Origin: Duganella aceris
GTDB taxonomy: Bacteria > Pseudomonadota > Gammaproteobacteria > Burkholderiales > Burkholderiaceae_D
Length of the DNA: 64,000 nt
Direction of reading: 5' to 3'
NCBI RefSeq assembly: GCF_011090165.1
Contig: NZ_JAADJT010000012.1
Coordinates: 1 to 64,000, forward strand
The notes beneath the pieces are model-generated. The model was given only the letters and a program-made list of their open reading frames with translations, was not told the DNA's origin and searched no databases. A program made the translations under genes and the position numbers. Of the stretch, positions 52,453-60,494 are shown piece after piece (position 1 is the stretch's first letter; each line of letters opens with the position of its first letter).

Positions 52453-52742
52453 GGTCTGCTCCGTCGTTGGATGGCGCTTTAGGGAATGGCAAGCGCCTTG
52501 CCATGAAAGTCATCATAGATGAGTTATCGAAAGCGACTGTAGGAAGGATGCCCGTCCGGTTGTAGGGGCTTTTGCAGGGCAACCGTCAGTCTCGGCAGCA
52601 GGTAACCGCGATTCGCAAGACGCAGGGAATGTCCTACGCCGACGCGGCCACACCGCTCTACGCGCCGCCGGCAGCGCGACATACGATAGCCACTCCCCGC
52701 CGCGCCGACGTGGCGGGACTTTCTCATCACTGGAGACACATC

Positions 52743-52943
52743 ATGGCGACTTCGAATCAGGACGACAAAGACACCCAGGGCGGCAAGCAGGGCGGCCAAG
52801 GCAATCAAGGCAAACAGGGCGGCAAGAGCCAGCAGAGCGATACCGGCGGCCGCAGCAAGAGCGGTTCGACCGGCGGCACCCAGGGCGGCACGCCGGAGCA
52901 GCACGCCGAGGCCGGGCGTCAAAGCCACAAGAATGACCGCTGA
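52743..52943 (+). CDS. Small disordered Gly/Gln/Lys-rich protein (66 residues, KGG-like)
   Basis: A 66-residue hydrophilic protein. The first half is a set of QGGK/QGG repeats (TQGGKQGGQGNQGKQGGK). The C-terminal third (GGTPEQHAEAGRQSHKN) resembles the KGG stress-protein motif. The ATG at 52743 has CTGGAG 8 bases upstream. The upstream in-frame sequence is not supported. The 290-base divergent interval with the other small gene shows no other ORF that I trust and probably holds both promoters. The gene ends at a strong hairpin. Confidence 0.7.
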   Translation: MATSNQDDKDTQGGKQGGQGNQGKQGGKSQQSDTGGRSKSGSTGGTQGGTPEQHAEAGRQSHKNDR

Positions 52944-52967
52944 TCGCAAGCGGTCGGCATAGCGTGG

Positions 52968-52991
52968 ACGGCGGCCCTGGGCCGCCGTTTT
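52968..52991 (+). terminator. Rho-independent terminator after the KGG-like gene
   Basis: ACGGCGGCC / GGCCGCCGT (52968-52976, 52980-52988) form a perfect 9-bp stem with a 3-base loop, followed by a short T-run. Confidence 0.8.
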
Positions 52992-53000
52992 ATCGTCCGC

Positions 53001-53927
53001 TCAGGTCAGCTGGGCGCGTAGCCAGCTTTGCGCCGGGTCGTCGTCATTGCGTCCGTGCCAGATGGCTTGCATCACGCGGCTGCGCACGGCATAGGGCGGG
53101 GGCGCGACCAGCAGGCCGTCGCGGTCCGCGAGCAATTGCGCGAGCGACGAGGGCAGCACCGCCAGCATGTCGCTGGCTTGCAGCAGCGATGGCACGGCAA
53201 GCGCGTGCGGCAGCAGGATGCGCAGCCGCGCGGTCTCGGGCAAGGCGGCGCGGTCGAACATCTCGGACTCGCGCGCCAGTCCGCGTTCGGACAGATAACC
53301 ATCCACCGCGCCTTCCTCGGCGCCGCCGAGGGACACCGCGATCAGTGGATACAGCGCGAGGTCGTCGGACGTGATCGTGCGGCCGGCCAGCGGGTGGTTG
53401 GGGCGCATCGCCAGCGTATCGGTCTGGGTCCACAGCGGCATGGCGTTGAAGCGCGGCGGGATTTCGGCGAACACGCCGATCGCCAGGTCGATGCGGCCCA
53501 GGTCCAACTGGCCGGCCAGGTCGATGCGGGTCGCCGGCCGGATCACCAGGTTCACCAGCGGCGCCAGGTCTTGCAGCTTGCGGCTGAAGCGTTCCAGCAG
53601 CAGCAGGGTGACGTAGTCGCTGGCGGCGATGACGAACTCGCGGCGGGTGGTGGCCGGCGTGAAGGCAGCATTGCCCAGTGCGCCGCCGATCTGCTGCAGC
53701 GCGTCGCGCAGCGGCGCCGCCATCGCGCGGGCGCGGGCGGTCGGTTGCATGCCGCTTGCGGTGCGCACGAACAATTCGTCGCCCAGCGCTTCGCGCAGGC
53801 GCGCCAGCGCGTGGCTGATCGCGGACTGGCTCAGATTGAGCCGCTGCGCGGCGCGTTGCAGGTTGCGCTCCTCGAAAACGCAGTTGAAGACGCGGAGCAG
53901 GTTGAGGTCTATGCGGTCGACATTCAT
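53001..53927 (-). CDS. LysR-family transcriptional regulator
   Basis: Protein of 308 residues. DLNLLRVFNCVFEERNLQRAA begins a LysR winged helix-turn-helix (recognition helix LSQSAISHALARLREALG), followed by a type 2 periplasmic-binding-like effector domain. The start at 53927 overlaps the stop of the FUSC transporter gene as ATGA, so the regulator is translated after the transporter, which is the reverse of the usual divergent arrangement. It probably controls that exporter in response to an aromatic or similar compound, which is inferred. Confidence 0.9.
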   Translation of the reverse strand: MNVDRIDLNLLRVFNCVFEERNLQRAAQRLNLSQSAISHALARLREALGDELFVRTASGMQPTARARAMAAPLRDALQQIGGALGNAAFTPATTRREFVIAASDYVTLLLLERFSRKLQDLAPLVNLVIRPATRIDLAGQLDLGRIDLAIGVFAEIPPRFNAMPLWTQTDTLAMRPNHPLAGRTITSDDLALYPLIAVSLGGAEEGAVDGYLSERGLARESEMFDRAALPETARLRILLPHALAVPSLLQASDMLAVLPSSLAQLLADRDGLLVAPPPYAVRSRVMQAIWHGRNDDDPAQSWLRAQLT

Positions 53928-55069
53928 GGCGGTATCGGGCTTGGACGTAGTGGCGATAATATCGCACAGATCGCGGTCAGCACGAACACGGAGAGGGTCA
54001 GGCCGGCGGCGTCGTGCAGGTATTGGTGGCCGGCGCCGGCCGGGTAGGCGAGCATGCAGAGTGTGATGCTGTAGCCCAGGCCCTGGCCCAGCGATTCGGG
54101 CTTGCCGGTCATCCAGGCGCCGGCGGCCAGCGCCGGCGCGAACAGCAGCCAGGGCGATGCCGGCAGCAGCGGGTAGCACCATTGCAGCGCCAGGCCAATG
54201 GCGACGGCGAGCAGCGTGCCGGCCGACATCTGCAAGGCCATGCGCACGGGCCGCGCCGACAGCGCCACCAGCGCGCAATCGACGGTGGCGTTCAGGGTCG
54301 CCATCGGACCGCCGCGCCAGGAGGTCGCCAGCCACAACGTGGCCATCAACGCGATCGCGATGGCCGGATGCAGGCCGGCCAGCGAGGCCGTCGCCGCAGC
54401 AGGCCTGGCAGGCGAAGCTGGCGCCGGCCCCGGCGCTCGCGATGGGCCAGCCAACGTCGCCAAGCCCGCCCGGGGCGGGGCCGGCGGAAGCCGTGGCCAG
54501 CGTCTCGGCGGCGGTGCGCCTGGCGCCGGTAGCTGCCGTTGAGGCGATGCCGATGGCGACGAAGCGCGCGGTGCTGTGGAGGTGGCGGCATGGGCCGGGA
54601 TGCCGTCCTGCCGGCGGCCGCCATTGAGGAAGGCCACGGCGCCGGCGCACGCCACGCCGATGGCGACTTCCGCCAGCCGGTTGCCGGCGCCGGCACCGAT
54701 ATGCGACGCTTCGAAAGCCAACGGAATACCGACCACCACCGGCGTGTATCCGGTCAGGACGATGCTGTAAGCCCGCAGTTTGTCGTGAAACGCCGCGATA
54801 ACGGTGAACAGCGTCACCCACCCGCCGATGGCCGCCAACAGCCTGGCCGGCGACGCGGAAAACAACGAGGAGATAGCCCAGGCGGCAAGCACGCCGGCGA
54901 CCGTCCCCGCCAGCCGATAGCCGCCCTTGGCGTACACCTGTTCGGGCTGCGGCTGCATCACGATAAACACGCACGCCATCGCGATCTGCGGCGCGGGAAG
55001 GCCGCACCAGACGGCGAGGTTCATGGCCAGCAGAGTGGCGGCGACGGTATTGAGGATGTGACGCGGCAC
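53924..55069 (-). CDS. FUSC-family membrane transporter
   Basis: Inner-membrane protein of 381 residues with two clusters of hydrophobic segments. These are separated by an Ala/Pro/Arg-rich linker of about 60 residues (roughly 155-215). The N-terminal PQIAMACVFIVMQPQPEQVYAKGGYRLAGTVAGV is typical of FUSC/aromatic acid exporters. It is much shorter than AaeB-type proteins (about 650 residues) and lacks their long cytoplasmic domain. The substrate is unknown; aromatic acids are common. It is coupled to a LysR gene. Confidence 0.8.
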   Translation of the reverse strand: MPRHILNTVAATLLAMNLAVWCGLPAPQIAMACVFIVMQPQPEQVYAKGGYRLAGTVAGVLAAWAISSLFSASPARLLAAIGGWVTLFTVIAAFHDKLRAYSIVLTGYTPVVVGIPLAFEASHIGAGAGNRLAEVAIGVACAGAVAFLNGGRRQDGIPAHAATSTAPRASSPSASPQRQLPAPGAPPPRRWPRLPPAPPRAGLATLAGPSRAPGPAPASPARPAAATASLAGLHPAIAIALMATLWLATSWRGGPMATLNATVDCALVALSARPVRMALQMSAGTLLAVAIGLALQWCYPLLPASPWLLFAPALAAGAWMTGKPESLGQGLGYSITLCMLAYPAGAGHQYLHDAAGLTLSVFVLTAICAILSPLRPSPIPP

Positions 55070-55176
55070 GGCATGTCTCCGGCAATGAAAGATTGCCGGC
55101 AGAATGCCACGCGTTCAGCCGCTGCGGAAGCGACGATTATTCAAGATCATCATGCAGCGCATTCATCGCGCCGAGT

Positions 55177-56895
55177 TCAAGACTTGATGAAGTTATCCTT
55201 GATCAGGTCGACCACATCGCCGCCGCGCCCGTCGAAGATGGCCTTGGCCGAATACAGCGCGGTGCCGAAGATCTGCTTGGCCTCCAGCACCGGCGGCATC
55301 ACCAGCTCCAGCCGGTCGGTGGTGACGTCCAGCAGCGCCGGACCGGGATGGGCCAGCCAGGCCAGCACCGCAGCCTCCAGTTGCGCCGGCTTCTCGACGC
55401 GGATGCCATGGATGCCGATCGCCTCCGCCACCCGCGCGAAATCCGGATTTTGCAGATTGGTGTAGGCGTCCAGCAGGCCTTCCACCTTCTGCTCCAGTTC
55501 CACGAAACCCAGCGAGCCGTTGTTGTAGACGGCGATCTTGATAGGGATATTTTCCTGCACCGCCGTGATCAAGTCGCCCAGCAGCATGGTCAGCCCGCCG
55601 TCGCCGCACAGCGCGATCACCTGGCGATCCGGGAAAGCCTTCTTGGCGCCGAGCGCCTGCGGCATGGCGTTGGCCATGGTGCCGTGGGTCAGGCTGATGA
55701 TGGTGCGCCGTTTGCCGGTGGCGCGCGTGTGACGCAGCGCCCAGACCATCGGGCCGCCGCCGTCGGCGGTGAAAATGGCGTCGTCGGCCGCGTGGCGGTC
55801 GATCATCGCGGTCAGGAATTGCGGGCGTATCAAGTCGCCGTCGCCGGCGGTGGCGCGTTCATTCAGGTGCGCGGTGACTTTGCGGTGGCGCTCCAGACAG
55901 TCGTCGAGGAAGGCGCGTTCGCTGCGCGCGGTCAGGCGAGGCAGCAGGGCGGCCAGAGAATTGCGGATGTCCCCGACCACGCCCACTTCGACCGGATGGC
56001 GGCGTCCCAAATGCGACGAGTCGATGTCGATCTGGATGATGCGCGCGTGGCTCGGGTAGAACTGGCGCCAGGCGAAGTCGCAGCCAAGCAGCAGCAGGGT
56101 GTCGCATTCGGAGACCGCATGGTAGCCGGAGTCGATGCCGAAGATGCCGGTCATGCCGACGTTGTAGGGATTGTCGTATTCGACGAAATCCTTGGCGCGC
56201 GAGGTGTGCGCGAACGGCGCCTGCAAGCGTTCGGCCAGTGCGACCACTTCATCGTGCGCGCCTTCGCAGCCGGAGCCGCCGTAGATGGCGATCTTCTTGC
56301 CCTCGTTGAGGATGGCGGCGATGCGATCCAGCTCACTCGCCGACGGCGTGATGTCCGGGCGCGCCAGGTGCACCGCGAAATCGGGTTCGTCGGCGGCCGG
56401 CGCCTTGGAGACGTCGACCGGCAGGATGATGACGGCGACGCCGCCCTTGCTCAACGCGGCCTGCGCTGCCATGGCGGCGATGCGCTTGGCCTGGGCCGGC
56501 GAACGGATCTCCTGGCAAAACACACTGCACTGGTCGTAGATCGGTTTGTAGTCGACTTCCTGCGGGAAGTCGAAGCCGAGTTCCTCGCTGGTGATCTGGC
56601 TCGCGATCAGCACTACCGGCGAGCGGTTGCGGTGCGCCTCGAACAGGCCGTTGACGAAGTGCAGGCTGCCCGGTCCGCATGAACCGGCGCACAGCGTCAG
56701 ACGCTTGGCCAGCGTGGCCTCGGCGCCGGCGGCGAAACCGCCGACTTCCTCGTGGCGCACGTGGACCCATTCGATCTCGCTGCGGCGGATCGCGTCGGTG
56801 ATGTAATTCAGTGTATCGCCGGGGACGCCCCAGCAGTGCTTCGCTCCGGCCTGCTGGAGCGTTTCGATGATGACGTCGGCGACGAGTTTTGCCAA
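55177..56895 (-). CDS. poxB: Pyruvate oxidase/dehydrogenase (ThDP-dependent, PoxB type)
   Basis: Protein of 572 residues with the three ThDP-enzyme domains. The Glu that activates thiamine is in VHVRHEEVGG (about 46-50). The ThDP-Mg motif is GDGGLTMLLGDLITA followed by IAVYNN. The C-terminus (VDLIKDNFIKS) is of the kind that contacts membrane lipid in PoxB. It would decarboxylate pyruvate to acetate with electrons going to ubiquinone. The start codon is TTG at 56893-56895 with GGGAG 8 bases before. It lies 13 bases after the beta-flower protein gene. Confidence 0.87.
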   Translation of the reverse strand: MAKLVADVIIETLQQAGAKHCWGVPGDTLNYITDAIRRSEIEWVHVRHEEVGGFAAGAEATLAKRLTLCAGSCGPGSLHFVNGLFEAHRNRSPVVLIASQITSEELGFDFPQEVDYKPIYDQCSVFCQEIRSPAQAKRIAAMAAQAALSKGGVAVIILPVDVSKAPAADEPDFAVHLARPDITPSASELDRIAAILNEGKKIAIYGGSGCEGAHDEVVALAERLQAPFAHTSRAKDFVEYDNPYNVGMTGIFGIDSGYHAVSECDTLLLLGCDFAWRQFYPSHARIIQIDIDSSHLGRRHPVEVGVVGDIRNSLAALLPRLTARSERAFLDDCLERHRKVTAHLNERATAGDGDLIRPQFLTAMIDRHAADDAIFTADGGGPMVWALRHTRATGKRRTIISLTHGTMANAMPQALGAKKAFPDRQVIALCGDGGLTMLLGDLITAVQENIPIKIAVYNNGSLGFVELEQKVEGLLDAYTNLQNPDFARVAEAIGIHGIRVEKPAQLEAAVLAWLAHPGPALLDVTTDRLELVMPPVLEAKQIFGTALYSAKAIFDGRGGDVVDLIKDNFIKS

Positions 56896-56908
56896 TTCAC
56901 GCTCCCGG

Positions 56909-57292
56909 TCAGTTGGCGTGCATGGCGATCACACCGGCGTAACGCGACGCCGGCGGCCGCGGTGGCGGCAACGGCAGCGGCAGCGGCGAAATCGGCGCGC
57001 GCTGGTGGCGACCCTTCAGCAGCGGGATGTGCGGACGGCGCGAAAAAGCCGGCATTTGCGCCGGGACCCGCTCGGCCAGCTGCGGCGTGCAAGCGTGTTG
57101 CAGCATGCCGACGATCTGGTTGTGCAGGTCGTACAAGGTGCTGATTTCGAACCAGCCGATGTGGTCGCCGTTGAGGGCGTAGACACCGTTGCCGACCAGC
57201 CAGGACGTCACGTCCCCCTTGGGCGAGCGGAAGCAGTGTTCATCCAGTATCAGCACCGCGGTGCCGTTGCGATCAATAATCCAGTCTGCCAT
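56909..57292 (-). CDS. 4-fold beta-flower domain protein
   Basis: Protein of 127 residues. The N-terminal 60 residues form short repeated beta-hairpins (WIIDRNGTAVLILDEHCFRS, then GDHIGWFEISTLYDLHNQIVG), the wording of the 4-fold beta-flower family. A Pro/Leu-rich tail with PLPLPLPPPRPP follows. No enzymatic role is known to me. GGGAGG precedes the ATG. It is 13 bases upstream of poxB on the same strand and may be part of that transcript. Confidence 0.72.
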   Translation of the reverse strand: MADWIIDRNGTAVLILDEHCFRSPKGDVTSWLVGNGVYALNGDHIGWFEISTLYDLHNQIVGMLQHACTPQLAERVPAQMPAFSRRPHIPLLKGRHQRAPISPLPLPLPPPRPPASRYAGVIAMHAN

Positions 57293-57369
57293 AACGCCTC
57301 CCTGTGTCGGTATTAACAGCATAGCCGCCGCCGATCGGGATGTTTGTTCGTTGCCGTACACAACTTGAT

Positions 57370-57460
57370 AGGCGGGGTCAGTTCCGGCATCGTGCCACGG
57401 GCTCAACCGTAGCGCAGCTACGGTTGAGCCCGTGGCACGATGCCGGAACTGACCCCGCCT
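57370..57460. repeat. 91-base near-perfect palindrome (44-bp arms, 3-base loop)
   Basis: The arms 57370-57413 and 57417-57460 are exactly complementary over 44 bp with a GCA loop. The arms begin AGGCGGGGTCAGTTCC. Such a long perfect hairpin is far beyond an ordinary terminator and has no T-run. It looks like a repeated extragenic palindrome or a small mobile element unit. It has inserted at, or supplies, the 3' end of the DoxX gene. No second copy was seen in the window. Confidence 0.95.
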
Positions 57461-57852
57461 GAGGTACTCCAATAGATTAGCAACAGCAACAACGCCTGGA
57501 TCGGCAGGCGCAGCCACAGTGCCCACAGCGGCACCGGGAACAGTTCGGGGTGCTGCAGCATGTAGATATGGCACGGCGTGACCGCCAGCGTCAGGAGCAT
57601 CAGGCCGATGCCGGCGGCCTTGCGCGTGCGGGGCGTCAGGATGCCGAAGGCGCCCAGTAGCTCGAACACGCCGCTGACCAGCACCGCCGCCACCGGCCAC
57701 GGAATGTAGGGCGGCACGATGCTGGCCTCGGTGTCGGTCGCGACGAAATGCGCGATGCCGCCGACGAAAAACCAGATGAACACGAACGCCAGTCCGGCGA
57801 ATTGCCGCTTGCCGATCCGGCGCGTGCGCCATGCTTGGGTGAGAGCGTTCAA
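57418..57852 (-). CDS. DoxX-like membrane protein
   Basis: Inner-membrane protein of 144 residues with four hydrophobic segments, the DoxX/SURF4-like layout. It includes GIAHFV in the first, VFELLGAFGIL in the second, and CHIYMLQHPELF before the last. The final dozen residues (GGVSSGIVPRAQP) and the stop codon are encoded by one arm of the long palindrome, so the natural C-terminus was probably altered. The start overlaps the LysR stop as ATGA. Function in redox or membrane homeostasis is only guessed for the family. Confidence 0.8.
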   Translation of the reverse strand: MNALTQAWRTRRIGKRQFAGLAFVFIWFFVGGIAHFVATDTEASIVPPYIPWPVAAVLVSGVFELLGAFGILTPRTRKAAGIGLMLLTLAVTPCHIYMLQHPELFPVPLWALWLRLPIQALLLLLIYWSTSGGVSSGIVPRAQP

Positions 57853-58751
57853 GGGATGGCCTCCGTAAGGGTGTGCACCAGCCGGTCTGCGAACGCGGCC
57901 ACCAGCGGATCGGCCTCGCGCCGGCAGGCCAGCCCGACGCTGGTCGTCAGGCTACCTTGCGCCAGCGTGATGAAGCGCACGCCTGCCGGCGCCGTCAGCC
58001 GCATGCACTCCGGCACGATGGCGATGCCGAGGCCGGCCTCGATCAGATTCAGTTGCGACGACTTGCGCGACAAGGCGCGCGCCGGCTTGGGAAAGAAGCC
58101 CTGTTCCAGGCACAGATTGGCCACCAGGTAGCTCAAGCCGCCACGGTCCTTGTGCGGGATCGAGATGAACGCCTGGTCGCTCAGCTGCGCCAGCTCGACG
58201 TTGTCCAGCGCGGCCAGCGGCGAATCCCGCGACACCGCCACCATCAGCCGCTCGGTCGTGACCTGCCGCACGTGGATGTGCGGATGGCGACGCAGCGTGG
58301 GCAGACGCAGCAGACCGATGTCGGCGCGGCCTTCCTCGATCTCCAGCGTCTGGTTTTCGGATGGCAGCATGGAAACATCCAGCGTCACGCCGGGGAATTC
58401 GCCGAGCAGCAGGGCGAGGGCAGCGGTGATCTGCGGCGTCAGGATCACCGAGCTGGAATGCTGCAAGCGGATCACGCCCTGCGCGCCCTGGCCGACGTGG
58501 CGTGCCTGCACCACGGTGTCGTCGATCTCTTCGAGGATGCGCTTGGCGCGCTCGAAGAACAGGTGGCCGGCCGGCGTCAGTTCGAACTGGCGGGCATCGC
58601 GGGTCAGCAACTGGGTCCGCAGCTCGTCCTCCAGCTCCTTGATCTGGCGGCTCAGCGCCGACTGCGCGATGTACAATTTTTCGGCGGCGCGGGAATAACT
58701 TCCGGCCTCCACGATTTCGACAAAGTATCTAAACTGTTTAAGGGAAATCAC
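57849..58751 (-). CDS. LysR-family transcriptional regulator (CatM/BenM-like)
   Basis: Protein of 300 residues. The helix-turn-helix region SYSRAAEKLYIAQSALSRQIKELE is at about 18-41, followed by an effector-binding domain. The sequence is of the type that regulates aromatic or organic acid pathways. It is the first gene of a minus-strand set LysR-DoxX, then the palindrome, beta-flower protein and poxB. The DoxX start overlaps its stop. Targets are unknown. Confidence 0.9.
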   Translation of the reverse strand: MISLKQFRYFVEIVEAGSYSRAAEKLYIAQSALSRQIKELEDELRTQLLTRDARQFELTPAGHLFFERAKRILEEIDDTVVQARHVGQGAQGVIRLQHSSSVILTPQITAALALLLGEFPGVTLDVSMLPSENQTLEIEEGRADIGLLRLPTLRRHPHIHVRQVTTERLMVAVSRDSPLAALDNVELAQLSDQAFISIPHKDRGGLSYLVANLCLEQGFFPKPARALSRKSSQLNLIEAGLGIAIVPECMRLTAPAGVRFITLAQGSLTTSVGLACRREADPLVAAFADRLVHTLTEAIP

Positions 58752-58853
58752 CGTTATGCCGTTTCGAGATAGATGGCCGCCGTATTTGATATTGGATCGT
58801 CAGCGGCGGCGCGGTTAAAGTGAAGCGTCTCTTCTTCATTAACGGAATCAGCC

Positions 58854-58958
58854 ATGTTGGAACTGATCGGTATCGTCGGCGTGGTGCTGAGTATTGCAGT
58901 AAAAGTGATCTGCGTCCAGATAGGTTGCGCGAACGGAATCGACGAGAAGCACGATTAG
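58854..58958 (+). CDS. Candidate small membrane protein (34 residues)
   Basis: A 34-residue ORF starting MLELIGIVGVVLSIAVKVI and ending in a charged GIDEKHD tail. It reads as one short membrane helix. A weak GGAA lies 7 bases before the ATG. It ends 16 bases before the DUF4105 gene on the same strand, so it could be a leader or a small partner. No family is recognised, and it may be non-coding. Confidence 0.4.
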   Translation: MLELIGIVGVVLSIAVKVICVQIGCANGIDEKHD

Positions 58959-58974
58959 CCCCCATAATCGGGGC

Positions 58975-59961
58975 ATGACAAAACGCTACCTTCTCGTCGC
59001 CGGCATGCTGCTCGGCTCCATCGTCTTCGCCATGTTCGCGGTGTGGGGCGGCTTCGCGTTGTGGTTTCAGCTGCCGGTTGGGGCGCTGGCGCGCAAGGCG
59101 GCGGTGGCCGCGTGGATCGTGTTCTGCGTCGGTACGCTGGCGCTGTGGTGGTGGCAGCGGCATCTGCTGTTGATGGCGCCGTGGTTGCTGGCGCTGCTCG
59201 TCATCATGGGATGGTGGAGCACGATCAAGCCCTCGCACGACCGCGTGTGGGCCGACGATGTCGCGCGCATGGTCACCGGCAAGGTGGACGGCGGCATCGT
59301 CACCTTGGACCAGGTGCGCAACTTCGACTGGCGCAGCGACCAGGATTACACCGTGCGCTGGGAGGCGCGCCGCTACGACCTGGATCAACTGCGTTCGGTC
59401 GATGTGGCGATGTCGTACTGGATGGGGCCCGCCATCGCGCATACGCTGGTGTCGTTCGGCTTTGCGGACGGGCGTTATCTGACGTTCTCGATCGAGATCC
59501 GCAAGGAGAAGGGCGAGAGCTTCGATGGTCTGGCGGGCTTCTTCAAGAAATACGAAACGGTACTGATCGCCGCCGACGAACGCGACATCCTGCGCGTGCG
59601 GACCAACGCGCGCGGCGAGGACATGTGGCTGTACCGCTTGAAGATGAAGCCGGAGACGATGCGGTCCCTGTTCATGGCGTATCTAGGGGAAGGCGAGGCC
59701 TTGAAGCGCGCGCCGCTGTTCTACAACACGCTGACCGGCAATTGCACCACCATCATTTTCGAGATGGCCCGGCATATCGCGCCGGGCTTGCCGCTGGATT
59801 GGCGCTTGCTGGCGTCCGGCTACCTGGACCGCTACCTGTACGACATCGGCGCGCTTGCCGGGCAGGGCGACTTCGCGGCGCGGCGCGAGGCCGCCCACAT
59901 CACCGCCAAGGCCCGCGCGGCGGACCAGGCGGTAGATTTTTCGGACCGTATCCGCCGCTGA
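58975..59961 (+). CDS. DUF4105 domain protein (Lnb-type periplasmic domain)
   Basis: Protein of 328 residues. Two or three hydrophobic segments occupy the first 85 residues, followed by a soluble domain with YLTFSIEIRKEKGESFD, the marker FYNTLTGNCTTIIFEMARH containing a conserved Cys, and WRLLASGYLDRYLYDIGAL. The architecture fits the Lnb N-terminal periplasmic/DUF4105 family, whose role is unknown though a Cys/His hydrolase function has been proposed. It is anchored in the inner membrane. Confidence 0.78.
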   Translation: MTKRYLLVAGMLLGSIVFAMFAVWGGFALWFQLPVGALARKAAVAAWIVFCVGTLALWWWQRHLLLMAPWLLALLVIMGWWSTIKPSHDRVWADDVARMVTGKVDGGIVTLDQVRNFDWRSDQDYTVRWEARRYDLDQLRSVDVAMSYWMGPAIAHTLVSFGFADGRYLTFSIEIRKEKGESFDGLAGFFKKYETVLIAADERDILRVRTNARGEDMWLYRLKMKPETMRSLFMAYLGEGEALKRAPLFYNTLTGNCTTIIFEMARHIAPGLPLDWRLLASGYLDRYLYDIGALAGQGDFAARREAAHITAKARAADQAVDFSDRIRR

Positions 59962-59967
59962 GGGTTC

Positions 59968-59988
59968 GGATCGTCGTCGGCACGATCC
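59968..59988. terminator. Weak hairpin between convergent genes
   Basis: GGATCGT (59968-59974) and ACGATCC (59982-59988) form a perfect 7-bp stem with a 7-base loop between the convergent DUF4105 and flagellar-like genes. There is no T-run on either side. Confidence 0.4.
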
Positions 59989-60002
59989 TGGCGGCGGGAC
60001 TC

Positions 60003-60329
60003 TCAGGCCTTGATGTCGATCAGCGTGCCGAGATTCTGGTCGGCGGCCTGGATCACTTTCGCGGACAGGTCGAACTGCGCTTTATAGACCAGCGAATTGG
60101 TGGTCTCGACCGCGAGGTTGGTGGCGCTGGGCGCTTCCGTTTGCAGCAATTCCTGGCCCCGGAAGGAAATCGTGACGCCGGTGCCGGCCGGGCTGCTTTC
60201 GGCGAAATTGGCCGAAGCCGGCTGGAAGCCCTGCGTGCCGATGTTGGCGATCGCGTGCGCGCTGTTGCCCAACGCGCGTTCTGCGGCGTTGAGTCCGGTT
60301 ACTCCTGAGCTCAGTACGGCGATGGCCAT
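60003..60329 (-). CDS. Orphan flagellar rod/hook-like protein
   Basis: Protein of 108 residues. It starts AIAVLSSGVTGLNAAERALG, followed by AHAIANIGTQGF, the N-terminal pattern of flagellar rod and hook proteins. It ends with SLVYKAQFDLSAKVIQAADQNLGTLIDI, the matching C-terminal coiled-coil pattern. The central domain of FlgE/FlgG is absent, so size is close to FlgB/FlgC. No flagellar gene lies nearby. AAGGGAA precedes the ATG at 60327-60329; the earlier start at 60365 is not supported. Confidence 0.78.
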   Translation of the reverse strand: MAIAVLSSGVTGLNAAERALGNSAHAIANIGTQGFQPASANFAESSPAGTGVTISFRGQELLQTEAPSATNLAVETTNSLVYKAQFDLSAKVIQAADQNLGTLIDIKA

Positions 60330-60494
60330 GTTAATTTCCCTTCGGCAATAGATCGTAGTGTACACGCATGTCGGCGGGAATGCACGCGGCTGATTAAAGT
60401 TTCAGCACCCAGTGTTGCAGGAATCGTTGATAGCTTGACAAGGGTGGGTGGCGGGTGCAGCATGCTCGAACCTATCTTTTCGGAAGTTCCCGCC

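Noticed and set aside
52247..52522. 91-residue Leu/Pro-rich plus-strand ORF
   Set aside because: It is the antisense of the small basic Gly/Ser/Lys protein, which has a ribosome site and coherent composition.
53001..55085. 694-residue fusion ending in a LysR domain
   Set aside because: The upstream half is the FUSC gene read out of frame. The LysR ATG at 53927 lies in an ATGA overlap.
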